Made by a program: the position numbers and the translations under genes. Positions 1-7,414 of a DNA stretch of 64,000 bases are shown here, piece after piece. This DNA comes from an uncultured Desulfovibrio sp. GTDB taxonomy: Bacteria; Desulfobacterota; Desulfovibrionia; Desulfovibrionales; Desulfovibrionaceae. The first letter of the stretch is position 1. The number at the start of each line of letters is the position of its first letter. The DNA lies in assembly GCA_913063155.1 (NCBI GenBank), contig CAJXYU010000001.1, positions 744,001 to 808,000 on the forward strand, written 5' to 3'. Under the pieces are notes generated by a model that was not told where the DNA came from, ran no database searches, and saw nothing but the letters and a program-made list of their open reading frames with translations.

Positions 1-130
1 AGCCCAGAGCCACGGACAGAAACCGGGTGTTGGTGGTCCGGGCGAAGAAGGCCAGCGCGCTGCCTATGCCGGTGGCCAGCCCGGCAAACAGCGTCAATCC
101 GAAGGCGTAGAGTACAGCTGATGTTTCCAT
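1..130 (-). CDS. ZIP-family metal transporter, N-terminal fragment (ZupT-like)
   Basis: The first 43 codons of a leftward gene are present; the rest lies outside the window. The peptide begins [20 protein letters not shown] and continues with [20 protein letters not shown], a hydrophobic first membrane segment with the small-residue pattern at the start of ZupT-type zinc/divalent-metal permeases of the inner membrane. The ATG at 128-130 has a GGGAG-like site just upstream. The gene follows the sirtuin gene on the same strand after about 95 bases, so it could be read from the thiamine operon or from its own promoter. The assignment rests on one membrane segment only. Confidence 0.6.
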   Translation of the reverse strand, partial: METSAVLYAFGLTLFAGLATGIGSALAFFARTTNTRFLSVALG

Positions 131-225
131 ACTCCCGTTCGTAGCACATACGGAGCATTATTGTCAGCAACAACGCCAGCATATCCGAGGCCTGCATCGG
201 CCGGTCCTCCAATGCAGTTCCGGAA

Positions 226-972
226 TCAGCCCGTGCCCACCTGTTCCGCCAACTCGGGCAGGAGGAGACCGGCCTTGCCCTGCAGAAAATAATCGCTGGT
301 ATGATAGGTGTATGCGGACTCGTCGATGTTGATCTCAATGATCGTAGCTCCGCTGTTCTTGGCCACATAGGGAATGCGGCAGGCAGGCATGACTTCGCCG
401 GTGGTTCCCACCACCAGACAGACGTCGCACTGCCGGGCCTCCAGCGTGGCCTGACGGTGCACTTCCTCGGGGATGGGCTCTGAAAAAAAGACGATGTCCG
501 GCTTGAGCACCCCGCCACAGACCGGACACAAGGGGGGCAGCTTCTCCAAGCCGATGCTTTCCGTAGGGAAATGCCTGCGGCACTTCATGCACTGCATGGA
601 GCTGGTGGTGCCATGATATTCATAGACCGTGCCCGAACCGGCCTTTTGGTGCAGGCCGTCGATGTTCTGGGTGATCACGGCCTGAAGAAAGCCGCGCTCT
701 TCCAGACCGGCCAAGGCCAGATGCGCCTTGTTGGGCTTGGCCTTGCCAATCTCGTCGTAGAACAATTTCTTGATCAGCACCCAGGACTCGGCCGGATTCC
801 TGCGAAAGGCGCCCATCTCAAACTTGGCCGGATCATATCTGCTCCACAGGCCTCCCGGCCCACGGAAGGGAGGAACGCCGGATTCCACGGAAATGCCGGC
901 ACCGGTGAAGGCGATGGTGCGCCGGGATTCGCGAATAAGTCGTGCCGCATTGGCGAGCGCGTAGTTAGCCAT
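226..972 (-). CDS. Sir2-family NAD-dependent protein deacylase (sirtuin)
   Basis: A cytoplasmic sirtuin of about 248 residues, normal for bacterial CobB-type enzymes. It removes acyl groups from lysines using NAD, releasing nicotinamide and O-acyl-ADP-ribose. Visible motifs are the NAD-binding TGAGIS, the catalytic-core TQNIDGLH, the active-site YEYHG histidine, and a structural zinc site of two Cys pairs (CMKC and CPVC). I do not see the Tyr-x-x-Arg pair typical of desuccinylases, so deacetylation is more likely. It is the last gene of the riboswitch-controlled thi4-thiE run. The ATG at 972 is chosen; an in-frame GTG at 996 would add eight residues and leave a 24-base gap to thiE. Confidence 0.9.
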   Translation of the reverse strand: MANYALANAARLIRESRRTIAFTGAGISVESGVPPFRGPGGLWSRYDPAKFEMGAFRRNPAESWVLIKKLFYDEIGKAKPNKAHLALAGLEERGFLQAVITQNIDGLHQKAGSGTVYEYHGTTSSMQCMKCRRHFPTESIGLEKLPPLCPVCGGVLKPDIVFFSEPIPEEVHRQATLEARQCDVCLVVGTTGEVMPACRIPYVAKNSGATIIEINIDESAYTYHTSDYFLQGKAGLLLPELAEQVGTG

Positions 973-1020
973 GAGGCACCATATCACTGCAACCACAGTG
1001 AGTGGAACCCCCTAGGGCGC

Positions 1021-1659
1021 CTATCTCGACTTGTCCACTGTCGCGCGCAGCATACGTGCGGCTTCGCGCGGGTCCTCGGCCTTGCAAATGGCCGAAACAA
1101 CGGCAACTCCATCCGCACCGGCCCGCATAAGCTCCCCGGCGCTCGAAACAGTCACGGAACCGATAGCCACACAGGGATGGCTGCTCATGGTCCTGCGACG
1201 CACAAAGCCTTCGTAACCGAGGATCTCGGAATGATCCTTCTTGGTTTTAGTGGCGAAAATGGGACCCAGCCCGAGGTAATCAACCTCCAGCGATTCCGCT
1301 TCAGCCACCTGCTTGTCCGTGTCCATGCTCAGGCCCACGATGGCCTCCGGTCCCATGAGCCGGCGTACGTCGCCGACCGTCATATCCGACTGGCCCACGT
1401 GCACACCGGCAGCCCCCACGGCCAGGGCCACGTCCACTCGATCGTTAATGAGCAGAGGCACCCCCTTGTCGTCCAAAATGCCTTTCAGCCGGGAGGCCAA
1501 CGCAACGAACTCGCGCGTGGAAGCGTACTTTTCCCGCAGCTGAACCAGGGTAACACCGCCTTCAACCGCCTCGGAGACCACGTATTCCAGGCCTTTTTCC
1601 GCGCACATGGCGCTATCGGTTACCAGGTAGAGCGAAAGGTCGAATTGCTTCGCGGTCAT
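1021..1659 (-). CDS. thiE: Thiamine-phosphate synthase
   Basis: A 212-residue TIM-barrel enzyme that joins hydroxymethylpyrimidine diphosphate to the thiazole phosphate (or its carboxylate) to give thiamine phosphate. Family features are the early LYLVTDS strand, LVQLREK (diphosphate-binding Arg/Lys), LLINDRVDVALAVGAAGVHV, the Gly-rich YLGLGPIFATKTK and the phosphate-binding VAIGSV near the C-terminus. It lies 94 bases downstream of thi4, and a strong stem-loop occupies that gap. A GGAGG-type site precedes the ATG. With Thi4 it supplies the thiazole and coupling steps; thiC and thiD are not in the window. Confidence 0.95.
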   Translation of the reverse strand: MTAKQFDLSLYLVTDSAMCAEKGLEYVVSEAVEGGVTLVQLREKYASTREFVALASRLKGILDDKGVPLLINDRVDVALAVGAAGVHVGQSDMTVGDVRRLMGPEAIVGLSMDTDKQVAEAESLEVDYLGLGPIFATKTKKDHSEILGYEGFVRRRTMSSHPCVAIGSVTVSSAGELMRAGADGVAVVSAICKAEDPREAARMLRATVDKSR

Positions 1660-1678
1660 GATTCCTCCAAAATGATGG

Positions 1679-1741
1679 CCCTCTCCGGACAGCCCGAATA
1701 TCCTGTCCCACGAGGATGTCTGTCCTGCCGTCCGGAGAGGG
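1679..1741. other. Large stem-loop between thi4 and thiE
   Basis: A perfect 12-base inverted repeat (CCCTCTCCGGAC at 1679-1690, GTCCGGAGAGGG at 1730-1741) encloses a shorter repeat (ATCCT/AGGAT). No T-run follows on the gene strand, so it is not a standard terminator. It could stabilise or process the thi4-thiE transcript, or set the ratio of the two products. Confidence 0.6.
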
Positions 1742-1753
1742 ATATCTTAGTGA

Positions 1754-2545
1754 TTAAGCCTTCAGCTTGGCGCTGATCTCCTGGGCGGCCTTGACGCCGG
1801 ACAGGAGCATGCCGCCGAAGATCGGACCCATGCGGTAAGATCCCAGGGTAGCGTTGGCGGCCATGCCGGTGACGTAGACGCCCGGGAAAACCTCGCGGGT
1901 ATGTTCCACGGTATTGGCTTCGGCCACCTCAGCCCACATGGACTGCTCGCCCATGATGCAGCCGGCCGGGGTGTTCAGCTTGATGTCGTTCTTGCGACAC
2001 AGGGTTTTGAGCACCTCAGTGTCGTGACCGGTGGCTTCAATAACGTACTTGCACTCGATGACGACCGGGTCCACATGCAGCCCGGCCATCTCCACGGGGG
2101 AGGAGTTGATGACCAGACCGGTGACGCGCTTTTCGCCGTCCACCTCGCGGATGGCCACATCCTCCACGGACATGCAGTTGAAGACCTGAAGCCCGGCGAG
2201 GCAAGCCTGGGAAGCGAGGGTGGTGGTGGCGGTCACCGCATCGCAGGTGTAGTACTCATTCTTGTATTGCTTCATGGGCACGCCCAGCTCCTCAAGCACG
2301 TGCTTGGAGCCTTCCTGCACCACAATATAGTTCCAGGTCATTCCGCCGCCCCACATGCCGCCCCCCAGTGACAGCTTGCGCTCGAACATGGCGACCTTGT
2401 GACCGGCCTTGCACAGGTGGTAGGCCGCGGTCATGCCGGAGGGGCCGCCGCCCACGATGGCGACGTCCACGGACAGGCAGTCGCGGAACTTGTTGAAGTA
2501 CTCGGTGAGAATGGCCTCGGTAATGATTTTTTCATTAAGAGACAT
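1754..2545 (-). CDS. Thi4-type thiazole synthase, sulfide-using (His in place of suicide Cys)
   Basis: A 263-residue Thi4-family enzyme that builds the thiamine thiazole from NAD, glycine and a sulfur source. The N-terminus has the dinucleotide-binding [17 protein letters not shown] and the Gly-rich [12 protein letters not shown]; the C-terminal part has [20 protein letters not shown] and [19 protein letters not shown]. At the position where yeast THI4 has its sacrificial cysteine, this protein has a histidine (about residue 157, GLHVDP), as in archaeal enzymes that use free sulfide catalytically. That fits a sulfide-rich anaerobe. A strong AGGAGG site precedes the ATG, and a TPP riboswitch lies about 140 bases upstream. 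It is the first gene of the operon. Confidence 0.93.
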   Translation of the reverse strand: MSLNEKIITEAILTEYFNKFRDCLSVDVAIVGGGPSGMTAAYHLCKAGHKVAMFERKLSLGGGMWGGGMTWNYIVVQEGSKHVLEELGVPMKQYKNEYYTCDAVTATTTLASQACLAGLQVFNCMSVEDVAIREVDGEKRVTGLVINSSPVEMAGLHVDPVVIECKYVIEATGHDTEVLKTLCRKNDIKLNTPAGCIMGEQSMWAEVAEANTVEHTREVFPGVYVTGMAANATLGSYRMGPIFGGMLLSGVKAAQEISAKLKA

Positions 2546-2550
2546 GCGTT

Positions 2551-2586
2551 TCCTCCTGTTGGGAATTGTTGGAGACGCACCAGGAG
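2551..2586 (-). promoter_or_regulatory. thi4 Shine-Dalgarno with possible anti-SD partner
   Basis: On the minus strand CAGGAGGA (2558-2551) is the ribosome-binding site of thi4. Just upstream, CTCCTG (2586-2581), in the loop of GACGC...GCGTC, is exactly complementary to CAGGAG. The pairing could hide the site and provide the expression platform of the TPP riboswitch. The pairing is seen; its use is inferred. Confidence 0.45.
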
Positions 2587-2683
2587 CGCGTCAGACAAAT
2601 CCTTCCGACGAGAAACACAAACGTGGATACGGGAGAATATGGACGAATTTGAGGCAGAGAGCCCAAAATATTCGGCATGTTCC

Positions 2684-2760
2684 GAGTTCCCTACGTCAGT
2701 GCGAGCTGAATCAGGTTCGATGGGTATCATCTCAGTCCCGCCCCAAGGCGGAACACCCCA
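2684..2760 (-). promoter_or_regulatory. TPP riboswitch (THI element)
   Basis: Read on the minus strand, the element has the TPP aptamer landmarks in order: the P1 strand GGGGTGTTCC, the near-invariant CTGAGA (2735-2730), ACCC, GAACCTGAT (2718-2710) and a closing GTAGGGAAC that pairs back to the first strand. It sits upstream of thi4 and should lower thi4-thiE-sirtuin expression when thiamine diphosphate is plentiful. No clear U-tract terminator follows, so translational control is more likely. Confidence 0.92.
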
Positions 2761-2924
2761 ATCGGAAGTCAGCACTGCTTACCTGGAATCACAGCCATGC
2801 GCAAGCCCTATCCCAGGCCCCCGGAATATAGTTGGACACGTGATAATTCCCGCCCGAATTGTCACCCAGCTCTTTTTCTGTGATAAATGGGAACAATATA
2901 AGGACACGATCAGGACAGACGCTT

Positions 2925-4151
2925 ATGAATGACGATTTTTGCACGGACGGAAAAGTTCGATCCATTCTCAAGACCACGGACGAGTTGAACAGGCTCAACG
3001 ACGTGGACACGATTTTGGACAAGATCCTTATGGAAGCCAGGGCCCTGTCCGGAGCAGACGCGGGGTCTATCTTTCTGGTCAAGGGAGACAGGCTTCAATT
3101 CAGCTATGTGCAGAACGACACCCTGTTCCAGACCGACGAATCCAACGCGGCCATCTATACGGACTACTCCCTGCCCATGACCGAAGAGTCTATCGTCGGC
3201 TACGCGGCGCTCACTGGAGAGGCGATGACTATCGACGACGCCTATGAAATCGAAGCCACCAAGCCGTACTCCTTCAACAAATTCTTTGACGAAAAATCCG
3301 GCTACCGCACTACGTCCATGTTGACCCTACCCATCAAATCCCACGAAAACAGGCTGGTGGGGGTGCTCCAGCTGATCAACGCCCGTAACGAACAAGGCAG
3401 GACCGTCCCTTTCAGCCCCGAATGCTCAACCTACCTGCCCTTGCTGGCCAACAACGCCAGCGTGGCCATTCAACGCGGCCTCATCAACCGCGAGCTCATC
3501 CTGCGCATGATGCAAATGGCCGAGCTGCGCGACCCCACCGAGACGGGGGCGCACGTTCAACGCGTGGGCGCTTACTGTGCAGAGATCTACCACCGTTTGG
3601 CCACCAAACGCGGGGTCAACTACAAAAAAATTAAACGCTATCGGGACCGCATCCGCCTTGCCGCCATGCTCCACGACGTAGGCAAGGTGGGCATTGCCGA
3701 CTCCATCCTCAAAAAGCCCGACAAACTGACCAGTGAAGAATTCTCCGTCATCAAGATGCACACGGTCATGGGAGCGCGGCTGTTCCAGAACCAAACCTCG
3801 GATCTGGACCACATGAGCATGGAAATCGCTTTGCGCCATCATGAAAAATGGGCGGGAAACGGTTATCCGGGAGATATACCGGACATCTGGGCGGAAGACG
3901 CCCAACCTGGCGCTCCGCTGAGCGGCAAGGAAATCCCTCTTTCCGCACGCATCTGCGCCGTGGCCGATGTCTTCGACGCCCTAACCTCGCACCGCTCCTA
4001 CAAGGACGCCTGGCCCAATGAAAAGGCGTACATGATCCTGCAGGATGACGCCGGAACCCACTTCGATCCGGAAGTGGTGGAAGCGTTCATGGATATCACC
4101 GACGTGATCAAGGCCATCCAGGGCAAGTACCAGGAAGAGGCGCATGGATAA
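2925..4151 (+). CDS. GAF domain / HD-GYP cyclic-di-GMP phosphodiesterase
   Basis: A soluble protein of 408 residues. The N-terminal part (about 20-165) is a GAF sensory domain; the C-terminal part (about 195-395) is an HD-GYP phosphodiesterase domain, which degrades cyclic di-GMP. The metal-binding HDVGKVGI, the downstream HH pair in LRHHEKWAGNGYPGDI with the GYP signature, and the closing RICAVADVFDALTSHRSYK are all intact. The chosen ATG has AGGA nine bases upstream; an upstream in-frame codon at 2859 would add 22 unlikely residues. The stop overlaps the start of the next HD protein by eight bases, so the two are translationally coupled. Confidence 0.92.
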   Translation: MNDDFCTDGKVRSILKTTDELNRLNDVDTILDKILMEARALSGADAGSIFLVKGDRLQFSYVQNDTLFQTDESNAAIYTDYSLPMTEESIVGYAALTGEAMTIDDAYEIEATKPYSFNKFFDEKSGYRTTSMLTLPIKSHENRLVGVLQLINARNEQGRTVPFSPECSTYLPLLANNASVAIQRGLINRELILRMMQMAELRDPTETGAHVQRVGAYCAEIYHRLATKRGVNYKKIKRYRDRIRLAAMLHDVGKVGIADSILKKPDKLTSEEFSVIKMHTVMGARLFQNQTSDLDHMSMEIALRHHEKWAGNGYPGDIPDIWAEDAQPGAPLSGKEIPLSARICAVADVFDALTSHRSYKDAWPNEKAYMILQDDAGTHFDPEVVEAFMDITDVIKAIQGKYQEEAHG

Positions 4152-5070
4152 CCGGGTCAAGCTCTACGACATCGTCGACCCCGGCCAACCGTCCGATGTC
4201 TTTGCAGAGGTGCGGACCCTCATTCATCGCTGCGATCCGGATTTCGACTTCACAATCTTTCTGAAGGCGTTCGCTGATGTGGAGTGTCTGTTCCGGGGAG
4301 AATACCCGGGCTACAGGGCCAGCAACACCAAATATCACGACCTTGCACACACCTGTTCCGTGGTGCTGGCGGCGGCCCGGCTCATTTTCGGGGCAATGAT
4401 CGAAGGCAGGATTATCAGCCATCGCGCCATCCAGATCGGCCTGATCGCCTCTCTCTTCCACGACGTGGGACTCATCCAGACCGAGAACGACACCAAGGGA
4501 ACCGGTGCCAAGTACACGGTGGGCCATGAGGAACGCAGCATTGAGTTCATGCAAGACCACTTTGCCGACGGTCCCCTCCCTCCCGAAGACGTGGCTGTCT
4601 GCGCACAGTGCATCCATTGCACCATACTGACGGAATCGCCCGCCGACATAGAGTTTCCCGACGACGAAATGAAATTCATGGGGCAGGTTACCGGCACGGC
4701 CGACATCGTGGCTCAGATGGCCGACCGCCATTATCTGGAAAAACTGCTTCTGCTCTTTCTTGAATTCCAGGAAGCCAGTCTCCCGGGATTTGACTCCGCC
4801 CTGGATCTTCTGGAAAAAACCAAAGAATTCTACAATTACGCGGCAAGGAAACGGCTCTCCGAGGAATTGGGCGACATCGCCCCACTCATGCGCTCCCACT
4901 TCAATGCCCGTTGGAACATAGACAGCGACCTCTACGCGGAATCCATCACCCATAACATCCGCTACCTGGATGACGCCCTGGAAGCCTGCCGTGGCGATGT
5001 GCTCTGCTTTCTTTCCAGGCTCCGTCGCGGCGGCATCGCCCGCGAGTATCTCAAGGCAACGGACTTGTAG
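4144..5070 (+). CDS. HD-domain phosphohydrolase (PDEase-like)
   Basis: A 308-residue soluble protein with an HD-type metal site arranged as in class I cyclic-nucleotide phosphodiesterases: NTKYHDLAHTCSVV (residues about 60-72), then ASLFHDVGL (about 100-108) and GHEERSIEFM. The rest is helical. A role in hydrolysing a nucleotide second messenger is likely, but the substrate cannot be read from sequence. It starts inside the last codons of the GAF/HD-GYP gene (overlap ATGGATAA) and should be co-expressed with it. The downstream EAL-HDOD gene is about 80 bases away on the same strand. Confidence 0.8.
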   Translation: MDNRVKLYDIVDPGQPSDVFAEVRTLIHRCDPDFDFTIFLKAFADVECLFRGEYPGYRASNTKYHDLAHTCSVVLAAARLIFGAMIEGRIISHRAIQIGLIASLFHDVGLIQTENDTKGTGAKYTVGHEERSIEFMQDHFADGPLPPEDVAVCAQCIHCTILTESPADIEFPDDEMKFMGQVTGTADIVAQMADRHYLEKLLLLFLEFQEASLPGFDSALDLLEKTKEFYNYAARKRLSEELGDIAPLMRSHFNARWNIDSDLYAESITHNIRYLDDALEACRGDVLCFLSRLRRGGIAREYLKATDL

Positions 5071-5153
5071 GCCCGACTCCCGTTGGTTGCGGGAATCATA
5101 CCGCCTGTAAGACTATACTTGACGCCCCCCGCAGAACCACTCATTTTAATTAA

Positions 5154-6416
5154 ATGAACACGCTTGGTCCAGACATGCAGCAGGTCTTCGAGTCCATTTT
5201 CGTGGCCCGGCAGCCTATCTTCGACCGCGAAGAACGGCCGTGGGGATACGAACTGCTGTACCGGGCTTCGGCTGAAGCATTCACCGCCGAAATATCCGAC
5301 GACGACATGGCCACCCAGTCCGTCATTGCCGACGGGGTCAGCCTGGCTCTGGAAGGACTGCCCCCGGAGCGGAGCAAGATGCTGGTCAACTTCCCGGAGA
5401 ATCTGCTGGTGCAGGACACCGCCTTTGCCCTGCCCAGCGACAATTGCGTAGTGGAAATCCTGGAGACCGTTCCTCCCACCGAGTATGTTCTTGCCGCCCT
5501 GGCCCGGCTCAAAAACGCAGGCTATACCATCGCCATGGACGACTACTGCGGCGAAGAGGCCTTGGTCCCTTTCCTTGAATACGTAGATATCGTCAAGGTG
5601 GATGTGCTGGCCCTCGACAACGACTCCGACAAAATCAAAACCGTGCTGCAAAAGCTGTCCACCCATGATGTCGTCATACTGGCCGAAAAGGTGGAGAACC
5701 GAACCGTCTTCGAAATGGTCAGGGGGCTCGGCTTCGACCTGTTTCAAGGCTTCTTCTTCAGCAAGCCGATCATCATACCTGGCAAAAAACTGAGTTCCAG
5801 CGAACTGACCAAGCTGCAGATACTTCAAGAACTGGGTAAGGACGACTTCGAGCCCAAACGGATCGCCGAAATTCTTCAGGCCGACCCATCCCTGGCCTTC
5901 CGATTGTTCCGGTACATCAATTCGGCAGGCTTCAGCCTGGCCAGCAAAGTGGACACGCTGGACCGGGCTGTGACCATTCTGGGACAGCGGGCCATCGCCC
6001 AGTGGTTGCGGACGGCCATCATGTCCGACCTCAATCCCGCTCCCAAGGCGGGGGAGTTGGTCTTCCTGTCCGTGCTACGTGCCAAATTCCTGGAACTGTT
6101 GGCCTTGAAGACCGAATTTTCCCGGAAAGGGCATCCGGATTCCTTTTTCGTAATAGGTCTTTTTTCCCTCTTGGACGCCATGCTGGGCATACGCATGACC
6201 GAGATCCTGCCGAACCTGCCCCTTGACGAACTCATCGTATGCACCCTGAATGGCTCCTGCGAAGAGCATACCTTGCTCAAGCTGGCGCACAGTTATGAAC
6301 GCGGGTACTGGAGCGACACAGACAAGCGCCTCCGTTCACTGGACCTTGACCAGCGCACGGCCGACACACTGTATGCCCAGGCCAGACATTGGGCCCAACG
6401 GGCCTTGGTCTCCTGA
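5154..6416 (+). CDS. EAL-HDOD signalling protein (YuxH/CdgJ type)
   Basis: A 420-residue protein with an N-terminal EAL-like domain (about 13-210) and a C-terminal HDOD domain (about 215-400). In the EAL part the first motif is ELLYR rather than EAL, but N79, E101, D129-D130, K148, the AEKVE glutamates and Q198 are in the expected places, so weak phosphodiesterase activity or cyclic-di-GMP binding is possible. HDOD domains are usually regulatory. Relatives affect motility and biofilm. No convincing Shine-Dalgarno precedes the ATG at 5154; the ATG at 5175 is an alternative. It is the third c-di-GMP-type gene in a row and converges with the nuclease cassette. Confidence 0.87.
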   Translation: MNTLGPDMQQVFESIFVARQPIFDREERPWGYELLYRASAEAFTAEISDDDMATQSVIADGVSLALEGLPPERSKMLVNFPENLLVQDTAFALPSDNCVVEILETVPPTEYVLAALARLKNAGYTIAMDDYCGEEALVPFLEYVDIVKVDVLALDNDSDKIKTVLQKLSTHDVVILAEKVENRTVFEMVRGLGFDLFQGFFFSKPIIIPGKKLSSSELTKLQILQELGKDDFEPKRIAEILQADPSLAFRLFRYINSAGFSLASKVDTLDRAVTILGQRAIAQWLRTAIMSDLNPAPKAGELVFLSVLRAKFLELLALKTEFSRKGHPDSFFVIGLFSLLDAMLGIRMTEILPNLPLDELIVCTLNGSCEEHTLLKLAHSYERGYWSDTDKRLRSLDLDQRTADTLYAQARHWAQRALVS

Positions 6417-6437
6417 CAGAACGCCCGCACAGTCCTT

Positions 6438-7094
6438 TCAAGCTTTTATGATATCGATGGCCGCCCCCTTTTCCCTGTCTGACCTGAGCGCGAGAATGCG
6501 ATCCGTGTCGCAGGAAAAAAGGTCCAGCGGATGATGACTGATAACCAGCACCTGAAGATTCAGGCGGTGGGCTATCCTTTTGATGAGTTTCATGAACTTG
6601 GGGATCAAAGTGGGTCGCAGCCAACAGTCCTGCTCGTCCAGCACCAGGAAAGGACGGTGCCGGTCCTCGGGGAGCTGGGAAAGTGCGATGAGTCGCAGTC
6701 CAACGGAGAGAATATTGCAAACCGAGCCCCCCTGCCCCACGAGAATATCTTCCACTTCCTCCCCTTCCCCCTGGTTGTGGATTTCAAAATGGACTTGAAG
6801 CCGGTTGTTCTTGACTTCACGGCGCGAAGCGACCACCCGATCCTGTCCGAGAATTTCGCGGATGGCGTGGGTCAGGTTGGCCTCGATCTCGTCCAACACC
6901 TTGCCGAACAAAGCCGTGGACAACTCTTCCAGCGCCTTCTGGGCGCAGGGAGCCAAATCCAGAAAGCCTTGCGCTTTAATGAGAAGCTTACGTTCGCGTC
7001 CATGTTCGTCGACTCGGCTTTCGCCGAAAGCGGATAATCGGTCCAAACGACGCTCCAGGTCGCGCAGGGAGGGAAGCGGTACATCCGGTTGCAT
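6438..7094 (-). CDS. C-terminal half of a split Rad50/SbcC-type ATPase
   Basis: A 218-residue protein that looks like only the C-terminal lobe of an SMC/Rad50 ATPase. After a helical start it has an ABC-signature-like GQGGSVCNILSVGLRLIAL, a Walker B strand PFLVLDEQD (Gln where Pro is common), and an H-loop VLVISHHPLD. There is no Walker A. The missing N-lobe with Walker A is encoded three genes upstream (8353-9582), so the two proteins probably associate to form a complete nucleotide-binding site. Its ATG shares one base with the stop of the coiled-coil gene (TGATG). It is the last gene of the run and converges with the EAL-HDOD gene. Confidence 0.82.
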   Translation of the reverse strand: MQPDVPLPSLRDLERRLDRLSAFGESRVDEHGRERKLLIKAQGFLDLAPCAQKALEELSTALFGKVLDEIEANLTHAIREILGQDRVVASRREVKNNRLQVHFEIHNQGEGEEVEDILVGQGGSVCNILSVGLRLIALSQLPEDRHRPFLVLDEQDCWLRPTLIPKFMKLIKRIAHRLNLQVLVISHHPLDLFSCDTDRILALRSDREKGAAIDIIKA

Positions 7095-7414
7095 CAGCGG
7101 CTCCCATTCTCCCGAAAAGCCTGCTCGACGGCCTGAAGCCCTTGCTGCAGTTCATTGATGTGCCGACGGTATTCTTCCACAACACGCTCGTTTTCCTTAC
7201 GTTTTTCCTCCAACAGACTGTGGAGTTCATCAGGGTCAGAAGTCTGGTATTCGGCTTCGGCCCGGGCCTTGAGCTCATCCAACTGAGCCGTCAGATTGAC
7301 GATATCCTGCTCCACCCGCACCTTGCGATCGCGCAGGGCCTCGTACTGCCTGCGCAATCCCTGCAGTTCCTGCTCCAAAGCCGCGTCGCGATTGCCGCCG
7401 TTATTCATCATCAT
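7094..7414 (-). CDS. Small coiled-coil protein of the split Rad50/Mre11 module
   Basis: A 106-residue, charged, almost wholly helical protein with heptad-like spacing from the ELQGLRRQYEALRDRKVRVE region to HINELQQGLQAVEQAF. No signal peptide, cysteine pair or catalytic motif is seen. It overlaps the nuclease gene by 14 bases and touches the C-half ATPase gene by one base. Its position suggests it may supply the returning arm of the coiled coil that a normal Rad50/SbcC carries between zinc hook and C-lobe. That role is inferred. Confidence 0.72.
   Translation of the reverse strand: MMMNNGGNRDAALEQELQGLRRQYEALRDRKVRVEQDIVNLTAQLDELKARAEAEYQTSDPDELHSLLEEKRKENERVVEEYRRHINELQQGLQAVEQAFRENGSR

Noticed and set aside
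571-1776. Long plus-strand open frame opposite thiE and the sirtuin
   Set aside because: It mirrors the codon structure of real minus-strand genes, has no recognisable domain and no ribosome-binding site.
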